Shown piece after piece: positions 1 through 8,888 of a stretch of 64,000 nt of DNA; the first letter of the stretch is position 1, and every line of letters starts with the position of its first letter. The DNA comes from Hyphomicrobiales bacterium (lineage in GTDB: Bacteria > Pseudomonadota > Alphaproteobacteria > Rhizobiales > Rhizobiaceae): positions 1 through 64,000 of the forward strand of contig UCOA01000002.1 in assembly GCA_900474095.1 (NCBI GenBank). Reading direction: 5' to 3'. Under the pieces are notes generated by a model that was not told the origin of the DNA, did no database searches, and worked only from the letters and a program-made list of their open reading frames with translations. The position numbers and the translations under genes were made by a program.

Positions 1-91
1 CGGAGCGAGCGCGTTGCTGCAAGGCATGCGAGGCCTCCAGATCGGGCTTAAGCTGAAGTGTGATGCTGATCTTATCAGGAGATGCAACCAT
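1..91 (-). CDS. N-terminal start of an unrecognised minus-strand gene (partial)
   Basis: An open frame begins with ATG at 91 and runs off the left edge, giving about 30 residues beginning MVASPDKISITLQLKP. The stretch looks like the start of a small cytosolic protein and resembles the opening of antitoxin-like proteins, but that is only an impression. No clear ribosome binding site precedes the ATG. The product cannot be named from this fragment. Confidence 0.35.
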   Translation of the reverse strand, partial: MVASPDKISITLQLKPDLEASHALQQRARS

Positions 92-183
92 TGGCGAGCG
101 GACCCCCGTCGCCTCCATCCGACTATGGCTGCGTTTTTATGAGTTCACGCCCTAGTAGAAAGCACAATATTTAGGCATTTACT

Positions 184-198
184 GATGAAATTTTCATC
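184..198. promoter_or_regulatory. 15-bp palindrome upstream of the HPP gene
   Basis: GATGAAA and TTTCATC flank one central T, a perfect 7-bp inverted repeat about 40 bases before the HPP-family start codon. Its size and position suit an operator, but no partner regulator is visible nearby. Confidence 0.3.
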
Positions 199-236
199 GC
201 TAATGTCGCCGAAATCATCATTCGGTTCCTCCCTGC

Positions 237-740
237 ATGCGTCATCACATAAAATATTTTGTCCGCCGGCACGAACCCCGTGGCCAGGCCCATCACCATC
301 TGAAATCAGCGATCGGCGCAATCACAGCGATGGTCGCGGTCGGGTTGCTTGCTGTCTGTACGGGGCTGCCGATGTTGATCGCCCCGTTTGGCGCGAGTGC
401 TGTGCTTCTGTTCGGACAACCGAAAAGCCCTCTGTCGCAGCCGGCAAATGTGATCGGCGGCTATTTGCTGGCGGCGACAATCGGCAGCATGGCGGCCTTC
501 TTCTTTCCCAGCCTGTGGCTGGCGGGAGCCATCGCTGTCGGCATCACGATCGGCCTGATGCTGATCCTCAGGGTCACGCATCCGCCAGCAGGCGCCGTGC
601 CGATCGTCGCCATCGCCTCGCATTTCGATGCGCCGGTGCTGTTCGAGGTCGTATCAGCTGGAAGCGTTCTGCTGGTCATGATCGCCGTGCTGCACCACCT
701 GATCCCGCCGCGCCAGCAATATCCGTTGCGGGCGGATTGA
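237..740 (+). CDS. HPP family integral membrane protein
   Basis: This 167-residue protein has about four hydrophobic segments, and the THPPAGA motif around residues 118-124 that names the HPP family is present. Family members sit in the inner membrane; a cyanobacterial and plastid member has been linked to nitrite transport, but the role in rhizobia is unsettled. It is the membrane-only form without the CBS domains some homologues carry. The ATG at 237 lacks a good Shine-Dalgarno, so the exact start is uncertain. It converges with the rRNA methyltransferase gene downstream. Confidence 0.85.
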   Translation: MRHHIKYFVRRHEPRGQAHHHLKSAIGAITAMVAVGLLAVCTGLPMLIAPFGASAVLLFGQPKSPLSQPANVIGGYLLAATIGSMAAFFFPSLWLAGAIAVGITIGLMLILRVTHPPAGAVPIVAIASHFDAPVLFEVVSAGSVLLVMIAVLHHLIPPRQQYPLRAD

Positions 741-783
741 GCGCAGGAAAGTCCACGCTCAAATCGGGTTCAACGGGGCAATA

Positions 784-2073
784 TCAGGCCTTTCGCCCCA
801 TCATGCAGAAGAAGAAACCATCGGTGTTGGTCGAGGCTGGGGTCAGGGTGACCGTCTTCATGTCGGTCGACCACGGCTGCGGCTTGTCCGTACCGAAAAG
901 GCCAGCCCAGGCATCGGCGCCAGACAGGATCTCGAATTCCGGATTGTCTTCGCAAAAGCCATAGACCTGCGCCTCGTTTTCTTCGGGCAGTACCGAACAG
1001 GTCACATAGATGAGATAGCCGCCCGGGCGCACGAAGGGTGCGGCACCTGCCAGGGCCTCCTGCTGCTGCGACAGACGCTCCTCGAGATTCTTCTGCGTCA
1101 GCCGCCACTTGGTATCCGGCCTGCGGCGCCAGGTGCCGGTGCCGGTGCAGGGCGCGTCGACGAGAACGCGGTCGAACTTGCCGGCAAGCGGGGTCAGGCC
1201 TTCGAGCCGGTCATGGACCTGGACATTGCGGGTCCCCGCCCTCTTCAGGCGTTCGATGATCGGGGCGAGGCGCTTGCGGTCGGTGTCATAGGCATGCACC
1301 TGGCCCTTGTTGTTCATGGCTGCCGACAGGGCCAACGTCTTGCCACCACCTCCGGCGCAATAATCGAGGATCTGGTCGCCTTCCTTCGGCATCACAAGAT
1401 CAGCGACGATCTGCGATCCTTCGTCCTGCACCTCGAACCAGCCCTTCTGGAAGGACAATTCGGCCGTCACATTGGGCAGCCGCGACGGTCCCTCGCCCGC
1501 CTGCACGCGAATGCCTTGCCGTGCGATCGCGGTCGGCTCGACGCCGCTGCGCTCCAGCGCCTTCAAGACTTTCTCACGCGAGGCCTTCAGGGTGTTGGCG
1601 CGCAGATCGAGCGCGGGACGCCCAGCCAGCGCCTTTGCCTCGGCAAGCCAGTCCTCGGAGAAATTTTCCTCGAAGGAGGGCTGCACCCATGCCGGGATAT
1701 CACCCTGCACGTTGAGCGGCGCGTCTTCCAGCTTGCGGCCGGCGAAAGCCGTCTTCATTTCTTCGGTGAGTGGTTGAGGGGCGAACCTGTCGCCTTCCAG
1801 TTCGGCTGCCAATTGCTCCGGGGAAACGCCCCATTGGCGGAACATCACGGCATGGCCGAGTGCGGTGGCGCTATCGCTATCCATCAGCCAGGCGTGCGAG
1901 AGCTTCATGCGCAAGGCGTCGTAGACGATATTGCCGATCGCCGCGCGGTCGCCCGATCCGGCAAAACGATGCGCCAGCCCCCAGTCCTTGAGGGCGTCGG
2001 CCACGGGACGCTTGCGTGCCTCAATATCGGCAAGAACCTCTATGGCTCCTGCGAGCCTGCCACCCAGTCGCAT
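784..2073 (-). CDS. RsmB/NOP-family RNA 5-methylcytosine methyltransferase
   Basis: This 429-residue SAM-dependent methyltransferase is of the RsmB/NOP2/Sun type, which makes m5C in rRNA. The SAM-binding loop DYCAGGGGKT is at residues 237-246, the DAPCT motif with its cysteine at about 309, and the catalytic TCS cysteine at about 359. Both cysteines of the two-cysteine mechanism are therefore present. The N-terminal NusB-like region is shorter than in E. coli RsmB, as is usual in rhizobia, so the exact target base is not certain. It stands alone and converges with the HPP gene. Confidence 0.9.
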   Translation of the reverse strand: MRLGGRLAGAIEVLADIEARKRPVADALKDWGLAHRFAGSGDRAAIGNIVYDALRMKLSHAWLMDSDSATALGHAVMFRQWGVSPEQLAAELEGDRFAPQPLTEEMKTAFAGRKLEDAPLNVQGDIPAWVQPSFEENFSEDWLAEAKALAGRPALDLRANTLKASREKVLKALERSGVEPTAIARQGIRVQAGEGPSRLPNVTAELSFQKGWFEVQDEGSQIVADLVMPKEGDQILDYCAGGGGKTLALSAAMNNKGQVHAYDTDRKRLAPIIERLKRAGTRNVQVHDRLEGLTPLAGKFDRVLVDAPCTGTGTWRRRPDTKWRLTQKNLEERLSQQQEALAGAAPFVRPGGYLIYVTCSVLPEENEAQVYGFCEDNPEFEILSGADAWAGLFGTDKPQPWSTDMKTVTLTPASTNTDGFFFCMMGRKA

Positions 2074-2250
2074 CTTTCAAACTCCATTTTCCGCCGTGGT
2101 AGCGGTGATGGCCGTCAAGAGCAAGCCGGGAGGCGGCGGCAGGTGACGATTGCTGACCGGATGCGAGGTCGTGGACCTATACGGGAGGCGGAAGCGCCCT
2201 TCCCGATCATCAAACCCGGCCGGAAAAACTCCGGATAGGCACATTCGCCG

Positions 2251-2628
2251 TCAGCTGACGACGCGATAACAGATGCTGGCGGTTCCGGAGCGGATCATGC
2301 CGATATGGGAGGCGGCAGCTTTGGAGAGATCGATGACGCGGCCGCGAATGAAGGGACCACGATCGTTGATGCGGACGACAACCGTCTTGCCGTTGCGCTT
2401 GTTGGTGACGGCGACCTTGGTGCCGAACTTGAGGTTCCGGTGAGCCGCCGTCAGATATTTGGCGTTCATCCGCTCGCCGGATGCGGTGCGCGAGGAAAGC
2501 GCGTACCAAGATGCACCGCCGCAGCCCGATCCTGCGGCGTGGCTTGATGTTACGGAAGTAAATGTTGCCCCCAAGGCAAAGAACGCTGCCAATGCAGCCG
2601 ACGTCAGCTTTGTCTTCGCCAAACGCAT
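2251..2628 (-). CDS. RlpA-like double-psi beta-barrel secreted protein
   Basis: About 125 residues: an N-terminal signal peptide (basic start MRLAKTK, hydrophobic core, Ala-rich cleavage region near residue 30) followed by a compact double-psi beta-barrel. The motifs RINDRGPF and IDLSKAAA are characteristic of RlpA-like proteins, which bind or cleave denuded peptidoglycan glycans. There is no SPOR domain, so this is the short form. I place the start at 2628 because it puts the signal peptide at the very N-terminus. An ATG 27 codons upstream is open but adds sequence unlike a signal peptide. Confidence 0.85.
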   Translation of the reverse strand: MRLAKTKLTSAALAAFFALGATFTSVTSSHAAGSGCGGASWYALSSRTASGERMNAKYLTAAHRNLKFGTKVAVTNKRNGKTVVVRINDRGPFIRGRVIDLSKAAASHIGMIRSGTASICYRVVS

Positions 2629-3083
2629 AATCCCTATCGCGTGAAAAATTAGAAAGTTCTTACGAAGGGTAAGTTTGTCCGTATGAAAGATGGCGAAAAA
2701 GTGCCTCAACCTTTAACTTTGCATTAGGATATATTGACAATCTTCGAAAAATTAAAATTACGAAAATTTGAATCTCTGTCGCGTAACTGCGGAAGTGCTT
2801 TGAAATCAGTTATTAAGCCAAAACCAGCCTCTTGCACGGGTACCAGGGCGTGCAGTCCAATAAAAAATGATTCAAATTTTTAAAATGCGCTATATTCAGC
2901 TGATTTGGCAGATAGAAAATCGCCAAATCGCGCCAAGGTTGTATATTCTCGGAAGAGGAAATCTGATGTTCTTGCTGTTCTGGTAGAAGAATTCCCCGGT
3001 AGAACATGAATATCTCACCAAGGAATTATCCGATCTGTCGAAAGTGATCCATAGACTATCGGTAATCAATTATACTTCAAAGA
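2629..3083. other. AT-rich intergenic region with inverted repeats
   Basis: These 455 bases are clearly richer in A and T than the flanks and hold no convincing gene. A 64-codon minus-strand frame at 2813-3007 has no family signature. Two inverted repeats are visible: GATTTGGC/GCCAAATC at 2902-2929 (12-base spacer) and TGCACG/CGTGCA near 2833-2854. The rlpA-like promoter must lie in its left part. Confidence 0.5.
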
Positions 3084-3956
3084 TCATCCGCGCCAATGAC
3101 CGGTATTCCATAATTCCGCTAGCGAAATTCGATAGTCCGGAAAGCGAAAGACGAAGCCGAGATCGCGCAGGCGCGCATTCGAAACCCGTTTGTTCTCGCC
3201 ATAGAATGACCGCGCCATGGGCGACAATTCGGCCTCCTCGAAGGGTATCTCGGGCGGCGCGCTGACACCCATCAGCCGTGCAGCCTCGGCAACAATATCT
3301 TGCGGCGGCGCAGGCTCATGGTCGGTGACGTTGAAGATGCCACCGATCGACTTCTCCGCCAGAAAGAGTGCAGCACCTGCGATATCCTCGACCCGGATAC
3401 GATTGAAAACCTGGTTGGGCTTGATGAGGCGGCGGGCCGTGCCGGCTTCGAGATTGCAGAACGCATTGCGACCGGGACCGTAGATGCCGGAAAGGCGCAG
3501 CACCGCGACTGGGACATCATTATCGTGACCAAAGGCGAGCCAAGCCCTTTCCGCGGCCACACGCTCGACGGAGCGGGCGGAAACCGGCTCCAACGACGTC
3601 TCCTCTGTAACCCAGGCGCCGCCGTGATCACCATAGACGCCGACCGTCGAGAGATAGGCCGCCCATTTCAGGTTCGGCATGAGATCGGCAAGCGGTGGCG
3701 CTTCGGGACGCATCATCGGATCGCCCTCACGGCCCGGCGCGATGGACTGGACCAGGTGGGTCGTTCGCTCCATCGCGAAGGCGAGTTCCGGCGAGATGTC
3801 GACGCCGTCATAGACAAGCGCATAGATCCCGCGCTCGCGAAGGTCGGCGAGCTTGTCTTCCGACCGCGTCGTTCCGGTGACCGATTGCGCCAAGGGCAAA
3901 AAGGCCTTGGCGATGGCCGAGCCGGAAAAACCGGCGCCCAGGATCAAGACATGCAT
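3084..3956 (-). CDS. SDR-family NAD(P)-binding protein (YeeZ-like)
   Basis: This 290-residue protein opens with a Rossmann glycine motif (ILGAGFSGSAIAKA, residues 4-17). It later has the TVGVYGDHGG segment and LRLSGIYGPGR, the pattern of atypical extended SDR proteins related to E. coli YeeZ. Substrate unknown. The start ATG at 3956 shares one base with the queG stop codon (TGATG), so the two genes are translationally coupled. In-frame codons further upstream lie inside queG and are rejected. Confidence 0.85.
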   Translation of the reverse strand: MHVLILGAGFSGSAIAKAFLPLAQSVTGTTRSEDKLADLRERGIYALVYDGVDISPELAFAMERTTHLVQSIAPGREGDPMMRPEAPPLADLMPNLKWAAYLSTVGVYGDHGGAWVTEETSLEPVSARSVERVAAERAWLAFGHDNDVPVAVLRLSGIYGPGRNAFCNLEAGTARRLIKPNQVFNRIRVEDIAGAALFLAEKSIGGIFNVTDHEPAPPQDIVAEAARLMGVSAPPEIPFEEAELSPMARSFYGENKRVSNARLRDLGFVFRFPDYRISLAELWNTGHWRG

Positions 3957-5095
3957 CAGACAACTCCTGCCAGTTTCCATTCGGCGAGCACTTCGGTGTC
4001 GGCCTCGCTTTGCCGTCTTGCCGCAAAATTCGCGAAATCGCCAGCCCTCATCAATCGTGCCAACGCCCAGACCGCCATGCCGCGCACCGTTGGCGACGTA
4101 TCCTTGGACAAGGTCGTGCAGACATCAATCAGCCCGGCATCGCCGGAATTGCCGGCGGCGATCAGACAGTTGCGCACGAACCGGTCGCGGCCGATCCGCT
4201 TGACCGGCGAGCCGGAGAAGAATGCGCGGAATGAAGCATCGTCGAGCGTCAGCAGGAAGGACAATCGCGGCGCCTTCAGATCCTCGCGCGCCTTGAGCTT
4301 CATCTCGGAGGCGAGAGCGGCGAACTTGTTCCATGGACATGCGGCAAGGCAATCGTCGCAGCCATAGATGCGATTGCCGATCAAAGGCCGCAGCGTCGGA
4401 TCGATCGGCCCCTTGTGCTCGATCGTCAGATAGGAAATGCAGCGGCGCGCATCGATCTTGTAAGGGGCCGGAAAGGCATTGGTGGGGCAGGCGTCGAGAC
4501 AGGCACGACAGGAGCCGCAATGATCCCGCTCGGGTTCATCGATCAGCAGGTCGGCCGTGGTGAACAGGCTGCCGAGAAACAGCCAGGAGCCGAATTCGCG
4601 GCTGACGAGATTGGTGTGCTTGCCCTGCCAGCCGAGCCCCGCCTGTTCGGCCAGCGGCTTTTCCATGACGGGCGCCGTATCGACGAAAACCTTGACGTCT
4701 TCGCCCGCCCTTGCGGCAAAACGTGTCGCGACCTCCTTGAGCTTGCCCTTGATGACGTCGTGATAATCGCGGTTCTGTGCATAGACCGAAATGGCCCCAC
4801 GATCGCAACGTTCGAGATAGGAGCGTGGGTCGTCGTCCGGCCCATAGTTCATGCCGAAGAGGACGACGGAGCACACATCGCTCCACAGGACGCGGGGATC
4901 GGCGCGGCGATCCGCCGTCTCCGCCATCCAGTGCATCGTGCCGTGATAACCTTCGCCAAGAAAATCGGCGAGACGCTCCGGCGCCTGCGGAATGGAGTCT
5001 GGACGCGCGACGCGGCAGACGTCGAAACCTTTGTCGCGGGCTTCATCCTTGAGGAAGCTGGTGAGCGTCCGGCGCCTCTTGTCGGGTATTCCCAT
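3956..5095 (-). CDS. queG: Epoxyqueuosine reductase QueG
   Basis: QueG reduces epoxyqueuosine to queuosine in tRNA, the last step of the pathway, using cobalamin and two 4Fe-4S clusters. Both ferredoxin-type clusters are visible as [12 protein letters not shown] and, further on, [12 protein letters not shown]-terminal HEAT-like region follows (residues about 310-350). With the start at 5095 the protein has 379 residues, near the family norm. In-frame ATGs at 5140 and 5164 would lengthen it by up to 23 residues, and the furthest has a GGGAAC sequence upstream, so the start is uncertain. It is followed by the SDR gene with a one-base overlap and preceded by the GST gene. Confidence 0.92.
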   Translation of the reverse strand: MGIPDKRRRTLTSFLKDEARDKGFDVCRVARPDSIPQAPERLADFLGEGYHGTMHWMAETADRRADPRVLWSDVCSVVLFGMNYGPDDDPRSYLERCDRGAISVYAQNRDYHDVIKGKLKEVATRFAARAGEDVKVFVDTAPVMEKPLAEQAGLGWQGKHTNLVSREFGSWLFLGSLFTTADLLIDEPERDHCGSCRACLDACPTNAFPAPYKIDARRCISYLTIEHKGPIDPTLRPLIGNRIYGCDDCLAACPWNKFAALASEMKLKAREDLKAPRLSFLLTLDDASFRAFFSGSPVKRIGRDRFVRNCLIAAGNSGDAGLIDVCTTLSKDTSPTVRGMAVWALARLMRAGDFANFAARRQSEADTEVLAEWKLAGVV

Positions 5096-5183
5096 CTGGA
5101 GCGCATCCCCGGGCACGGGGCTCTGTTGTCGCTGGCGCATGATATTGACCGAAAACCGTTTCATGAGTTCCCGGCATCATGCC

Positions 5184-5876
5184 CTAAAAATCGAGATCAG
5201 CGTAGTGCGATACGGGGGTAACGCCGCGCACGCGCTCCGCAAGCAGCGGCCTGAAAGACGGCCGGGATTTCAGCCGCTGGTACCAATCCTTCACCGCCGG
5301 AACTTCGGCCCAATCGATCTCGCCGAGGTAATCAAGCACGGAGATTGCAGCAGCGGCAGCAATATCCGCATAGGACAGCCGGTCGCCGGCGAGATAGGTG
5401 CGCGAGCCGGCAAGCCACCCGAGATATTTCAGATGCTGGCGAATATTCGAACGCGACGTGCGAAGGACCTTCGAATCGGGTGCGCCACCGCCCTGGTCGG
5501 GGGTCATCTGCAGCTTGAAAATGCGCTCACGCACCAAGGGCCGCGTTACATCGGCTTCCATCTTCTGCAGAAACCACTCGGCCAGCCGGCGGATTTCCGC
5601 GCGCTGGAACGGGTCTTCGGCCAGAAGCCGACGGTCACGCTTCAGAACGCCGTTTGTCTCGTCGAGATATTCCGAGATCACAGTCGCGCCACACAGCGCC
5701 CGCATGCTGTCATCGACATAGACCGGCAGGGTTCCTGCGGGATTGAGGGTCAGGAAGTCCCGCCGCTTCTCCCAGGGCTGCTCTTCGGCCAGTTCCGTCT
5801 GATAGCCGTACTCCGACAAGATCAGGCGGACGAACCGGGAAGAAGTCGACATGGGGTGGTGATAGAGAGTTGGCAT
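5184..5876 (-). CDS. Glutathione S-transferase-fold protein (FzlA-like candidate)
   Basis: This 230-residue protein has a thioredoxin-like N-terminal domain (LYHHPMSTSSRFVRL, then NPAGTLPVYVDD with the cis-proline, and ISEYLDE) and an all-alpha C-terminal domain. This is the GST fold. The Trp in EEQPWEKR and the neighbouring cell-envelope gene uppP recall FzlA, the GST-like FtsZ-binding division protein of Caulobacter and Agrobacterium. I cannot tell FzlA from a true GST by eye. Start chosen at MPTLYHHP; upstream codons lie outside the fold. Confidence 0.82.
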   Translation of the reverse strand: MPTLYHHPMSTSSRFVRLILSEYGYQTELAEEQPWEKRRDFLTLNPAGTLPVYVDDSMRALCGATVISEYLDETNGVLKRDRRLLAEDPFQRAEIRRLAEWFLQKMEADVTRPLVRERIFKLQMTPDQGGGAPDSKVLRTSRSNIRQHLKYLGWLAGSRTYLAGDRLSYADIAAAAAISVLDYLGEIDWAEVPAVKDWYQRLKSRPSFRPLLAERVRGVTPVSHYADLDF

Positions 5877-6048
5877 TCGATCGGGTTTCGTCAGTTCGAT
5901 TGGGGGATGGTTTGTCGCGGCGGTTTGGTCTGGCCACGGCGCGTTTGAAAAAGCTATAGGAACTTGCTGGCGCAAACACAAGCGAATCAGCCAGTGCCCT
6001 TCGATGGTCCCAGACCTTAACCCCCAATGCTTCAGGGATACTTAATTC

Positions 6049-6855
6049 ATGGCCGATCAATCGATCATCAGTGCGCTTGTCCTCGGTTTTATCGAGGGCC
6101 TGACCGAATTCATTCCGGTGTCTTCGACCGCGCATGTGCTGCTTGCCGGGCATTTCCTCGGATTCAAATCCCCAGGAAACACCTTTGCCGTGCTCATCCA
6201 GCTCGGCGCCATCCTCGCTATCCTGCTCGTCTATTCTCAGCGTCTCCTGTCGATCGCAGCCGCCCTGCCCTCCAGCGCCAAGGCGCGGCAATTCGTCATG
6301 TCGATCCTTCTCGCCTTCCTGCCCGCTGCCGTGATCGGCGCCATAGCACATGATTTCATCAAGAGCGTGCTGTTCGAAACGCCGATGCTGATCTGCATCG
6401 TGCTGATCCTCGGCGGCATCGTCCTTTATGCAATCGACCGTTTGCCGCTGAAGCCGAGATACCGCGACGTCATGGACTATCCGCCGTCGCTCGCCCTGAA
6501 GATCGGACTTTTCCAATGCCTGGCGATGATCCCCGGCACCTCCCGCTCGGGCGCGACCATTGCCGGCGCGTTGCTGATGGGTACCGACAAGCGCTCAGCC
6601 GCCGAGTTCTCGTTCTTCCTCGCCATGCCCACAATGCTCGGCGCCTTCACGCTCGACCTCTACAAGAATCGCAGCGCGTTGAACTTCGACGACGTGTCGC
6701 TGATCGTCGTCGGCTTCATCGCGGCTTTCGTGGCGGCGCTGGTCGTCGTGCGCTCGCTCTTGAATTTCGTCTCCAGCCGCGGCTTTGCACCGTTCGCCAT
6801 CTGGCGCGTCGTTGTCGGCACAGCGGGCCTGATCGGTCTCTGGCTGCTCGGCTGA
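6049..6855 (+). CDS. uppP: Undecaprenyl-diphosphate phosphatase UppP (BacA)
   Basis: UppP dephosphorylates undecaprenyl diphosphate in the inner membrane, recycling the lipid carrier for peptidoglycan and polysaccharide synthesis; extra copies give bacitracin resistance. The first signature [14 protein letters not shown] is at residues 16-29 and the second PGTSRSG, with the essential arginine, at 162-168. The 268-residue length and roughly eight hydrophobic segments are standard. It is divergent from the GST-fold gene. Confidence 0.96.
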   Translation: MADQSIISALVLGFIEGLTEFIPVSSTAHVLLAGHFLGFKSPGNTFAVLIQLGAILAILLVYSQRLLSIAAALPSSAKARQFVMSILLAFLPAAVIGAIAHDFIKSVLFETPMLICIVLILGGIVLYAIDRLPLKPRYRDVMDYPPSLALKIGLFQCLAMIPGTSRSGATIAGALLMGTDKRSAAEFSFFLAMPTMLGAFTLDLYKNRSALNFDDVSLIVVGFIAAFVAALVVVRSLLNFVSSRGFAPFAIWRVVVGTAGLIGLWLLG

Positions 6856-6860
6856 CCGCA

Positions 6861-6900
6861 TTAAAAAACCGCATGCAATCTCTTGCGAGACTGCATGCGG
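6861..6900 (-). terminator. Intrinsic terminator of the 52-residue protein gene
   Basis: A 14-bp stem with one mismatch (6869-6882 with 6887-6900, four-base loop) is followed on the minus strand by TTTTTT (6863-6868), the layout of a rho-independent terminator. It also lies 14 bases past uppP and may stop transcripts from that side. Confidence 0.8.
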
Positions 6901-6951
6901 CCCCTGGCCCCCGCCATGAAACTGCGCCGCCTCAAAATGAGGCGGAAATTC

Positions 6952-7110
6952 TTATTCGGCGACTGTGCCGATCGATGCTGTGGTGCAGGGGTCGACGCCG
7001 TAGGCCGGTGCACAGCTGTGATTGCTGGCGACCGTCTTCGGCGCAGCGAAGGATCCAGCCAGAACGATAAGTGCCGCGCACGCAAAGAAAATTGCGATCG
7101 ACTTGCCCAT
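6952..7110 (-). CDS. Small secreted protein, 52 residues
   Basis: ATG at 7110 to TAA at 6952 encodes MGKSIAIFF followed by a hydrophobic stretch ending near AGSFA: a signal peptide of about 23 residues. The mature part is about 29 residues with a Cys pair (SCAPAYGVDPC). An AAAGG ribosome binding site lies 10 bases before the start and a strong terminator follows the stop. The gene therefore has a complete transcription unit despite its size. I do not recognise the family. The two cysteines could form a disulfide in the periplasm. Confidence 0.7.
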   Translation of the reverse strand: MGKSIAIFFACAALIVLAGSFAAPKTVASNHSCAPAYGVDPCTTASIGTVAE

Positions 7111-7289
7111 GAAAAACGTGCCTTTCAAGATGGTATGACGGTGCCGTTCTTCCTAACCGGAGGACGCGGCGCGGCTGTTGTCTATGCGCTGGAACAGCCG
7201 TTATCAATATCAACAGATGCTGAATCTACGGTAAAGACCAATCGCTTTTTCGAGTGCGGCAGAACTGCAACGCTTTGGTCTGACGCGGG

Positions 7290-7319
7290 AAAAAAGAAGC
7301 CGCCGGTGGTGCCGGCGGC
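7290..7319 (-). terminator. Intrinsic terminator after the NDUFA9-like gene
   Basis: GCCGCCGG (7299-7306) pairs with CCGGCGGC (7312-7319) around a five-base loop. On the minus strand the hairpin is followed by TTCTTTTTT, 36 bases after the stop codon at 7355. Confidence 0.8.
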
Positions 7320-7354
7320 GCGTGGTACAACCCGCTTGACGAGGTCAGGAGCGC

Positions 7355-8335
7355 TCAGGCGGCGCCGCCAGACCGGGTATACTGCCCCTGTGGTCGGTAA
7401 CGGACCATGTAGGATGGCAGGATCGCTTCGACCGAAGTCGGCGCGATGCCGTAAGCCTGCAACGTGCGGCCTTCGGCCTGCGCACCATCGGAAACGACGT
7501 TGTCGCGCTTGAGCAGGATGACCTGGTCGGGTGTGATCGGCGGCGCCACGAAGGGCACCATCGAGGCAACGGAACCCATCATCGAAGCAATGCCGAAGGG
7601 AATCGGCAGCAGCGTGCGCTTGCGATCGATGATCTTCAGCATGATCTCGAGACAGTTCTTGAAAGTCAGGACTTCCGGCCCGCCGAGCTCATAGATCCTG
7701 CCCCTGGCAACCTTGCCCTCGATGGTCCTGGCAACCGCTTCGGCGACATCTGCGACGTAGACCGGCTGAAATGCCGTGTTGCCGCCGCCGACCAGCGGCA
7801 GGACCGGCGAGAGACGCGCCATCTTGGCGAACTTGTTGAAGAAACCGTCTTCCGGTCCGAAAATGATCGACGGCCGCAGGATGACTGCTTCGGGAACGAT
7901 CTCCAGGATCGCCTTTTCCGCCCGGCCCTTCGATTTGGCATAAAGCGATTCGCCATTGGCATCGGCGCCGATGGCGGAGATATGGGTCAACGTCGCACCG
8001 ACACCGCGCGCGGCTTCGGCCACGGCGCGGGCACCAAAATCCTGAACCGAATCGAAGGTGTTGCGGCCGCTTTCGAACAGGATGCCGACGCAATTGACGA
8101 CATGATCGGCGCCGTGCACCGCCGCGTCGACCGAGTTGCGGTAGCGCAGGTTCGCCTGAACCAGGGAAATCTGGCCGACATTGCCGAGCGGTTGCAGGAA
8201 GCCTGCCAGATCCGGACGGCGGACCGCAACCCGGATGCGAAAGCCGCGTTTTGCAAGCGCGCGCACGACATGACGGCCGACAAATCCGGACCCGCCGAAA
8301 ACGGTAACGAGCGGGGGGAGATTGGACAAGGTCAT
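7355..8335 (-). CDS. Complex I NDUFA9-family NAD(P)-binding protein
   Basis: This 326-residue atypical SDR opens with VTVFGGSGFVGRHV (Rossmann motif, residues about 9-22) and continues with HISAIGAD and YAKSKGRAE, the YxxxK active-site style of extended SDRs. In eukaryotes NDUFA9 is an accessory subunit of complex I. Bacterial homologues are widespread in alphaproteobacteria, but their function is not settled. Start taken at MTLSNLPP. A good terminator follows. Confidence 0.85.
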   Translation of the reverse strand: MTLSNLPPLVTVFGGSGFVGRHVVRALAKRGFRIRVAVRRPDLAGFLQPLGNVGQISLVQANLRYRNSVDAAVHGADHVVNCVGILFESGRNTFDSVQDFGARAVAEAARGVGATLTHISAIGADANGESLYAKSKGRAEKAILEIVPEAVILRPSIIFGPEDGFFNKFAKMARLSPVLPLVGGGNTAFQPVYVADVAEAVARTIEGKVARGRIYELGGPEVLTFKNCLEIMLKIIDRKRTLLPIPFGIASMMGSVASMVPFVAPPITPDQVILLKRDNVVSDGAQAEGRTLQAYGIAPTSVEAILPSYMVRYRPQGQYTRSGGAA

Positions 8336-8456
8336 GGCGGAGGCACTCCTGATCTTCAGCATGGCGTATGTGAGCTACATAGCCCAATCGTCGGGCGACG
8401 GGAAGGCTTATCGCCAAGGCTTTTCTGCCGCTTTCCGCCGCAGCATGGGACGCTGT

Positions 8457-8744
8457 TCAGACCCCTTCGACGACCACCATTTCAGCACTCGCTACCTCTT
8501 GCCGGATCGCAGCCGCTATCTGGTATTCGGGTGAATTGTAGCACTCGATCGCCGCCTGCAGCGATGGGAACTCGATCACCACATTGCGGGACCGGACGTC
8601 CCCCTCCAGGCGCTGGAAAGCACCGCCGCGGGCAAGAAATTTGGCGCCGTATTTTTCAAACGCCGGTTTTGCGGCCGCGACATAATCCTTGTAGCGTTCA
8701 GCATCGCGGACATCGACGCGCGCAATCCAGTACCCTTTTGCCAT
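8457..8744 (-). CDS. DUF1330 family protein
   Basis: This 95-residue protein starts MAKGYWIARVDVRD and contains KPAFEKYGAKFLARGG and VVIEFPS, the signature of DUF1330, a small dimeric ferredoxin-like alpha-beta barrel fold. No reaction is established for the family. The start at 8744 is fixed by the conserved N-terminal strand. No operon partner is evident. Confidence 0.85.
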   Translation of the reverse strand: MAKGYWIARVDVRDAERYKDYVAAAKPAFEKYGAKFLARGGAFQRLEGDVRSRNVVIEFPSLQAAIECYNSPEYQIAAAIRQEVASAEMVVVEGV

Positions 8745-8888
8745 GACCGCCTCCCTATTTTCACCGCAACTTGCCACTATTGCTTCTGATTCTTCCGTCA
8801 ATTCACTTGGCCGGTCAAGACGGGCGTCTCTCTTTGCGGACCGGTATGGTCGAAGCCCGCCGTCGCGACAGGAAAGACGAGCACCGCA

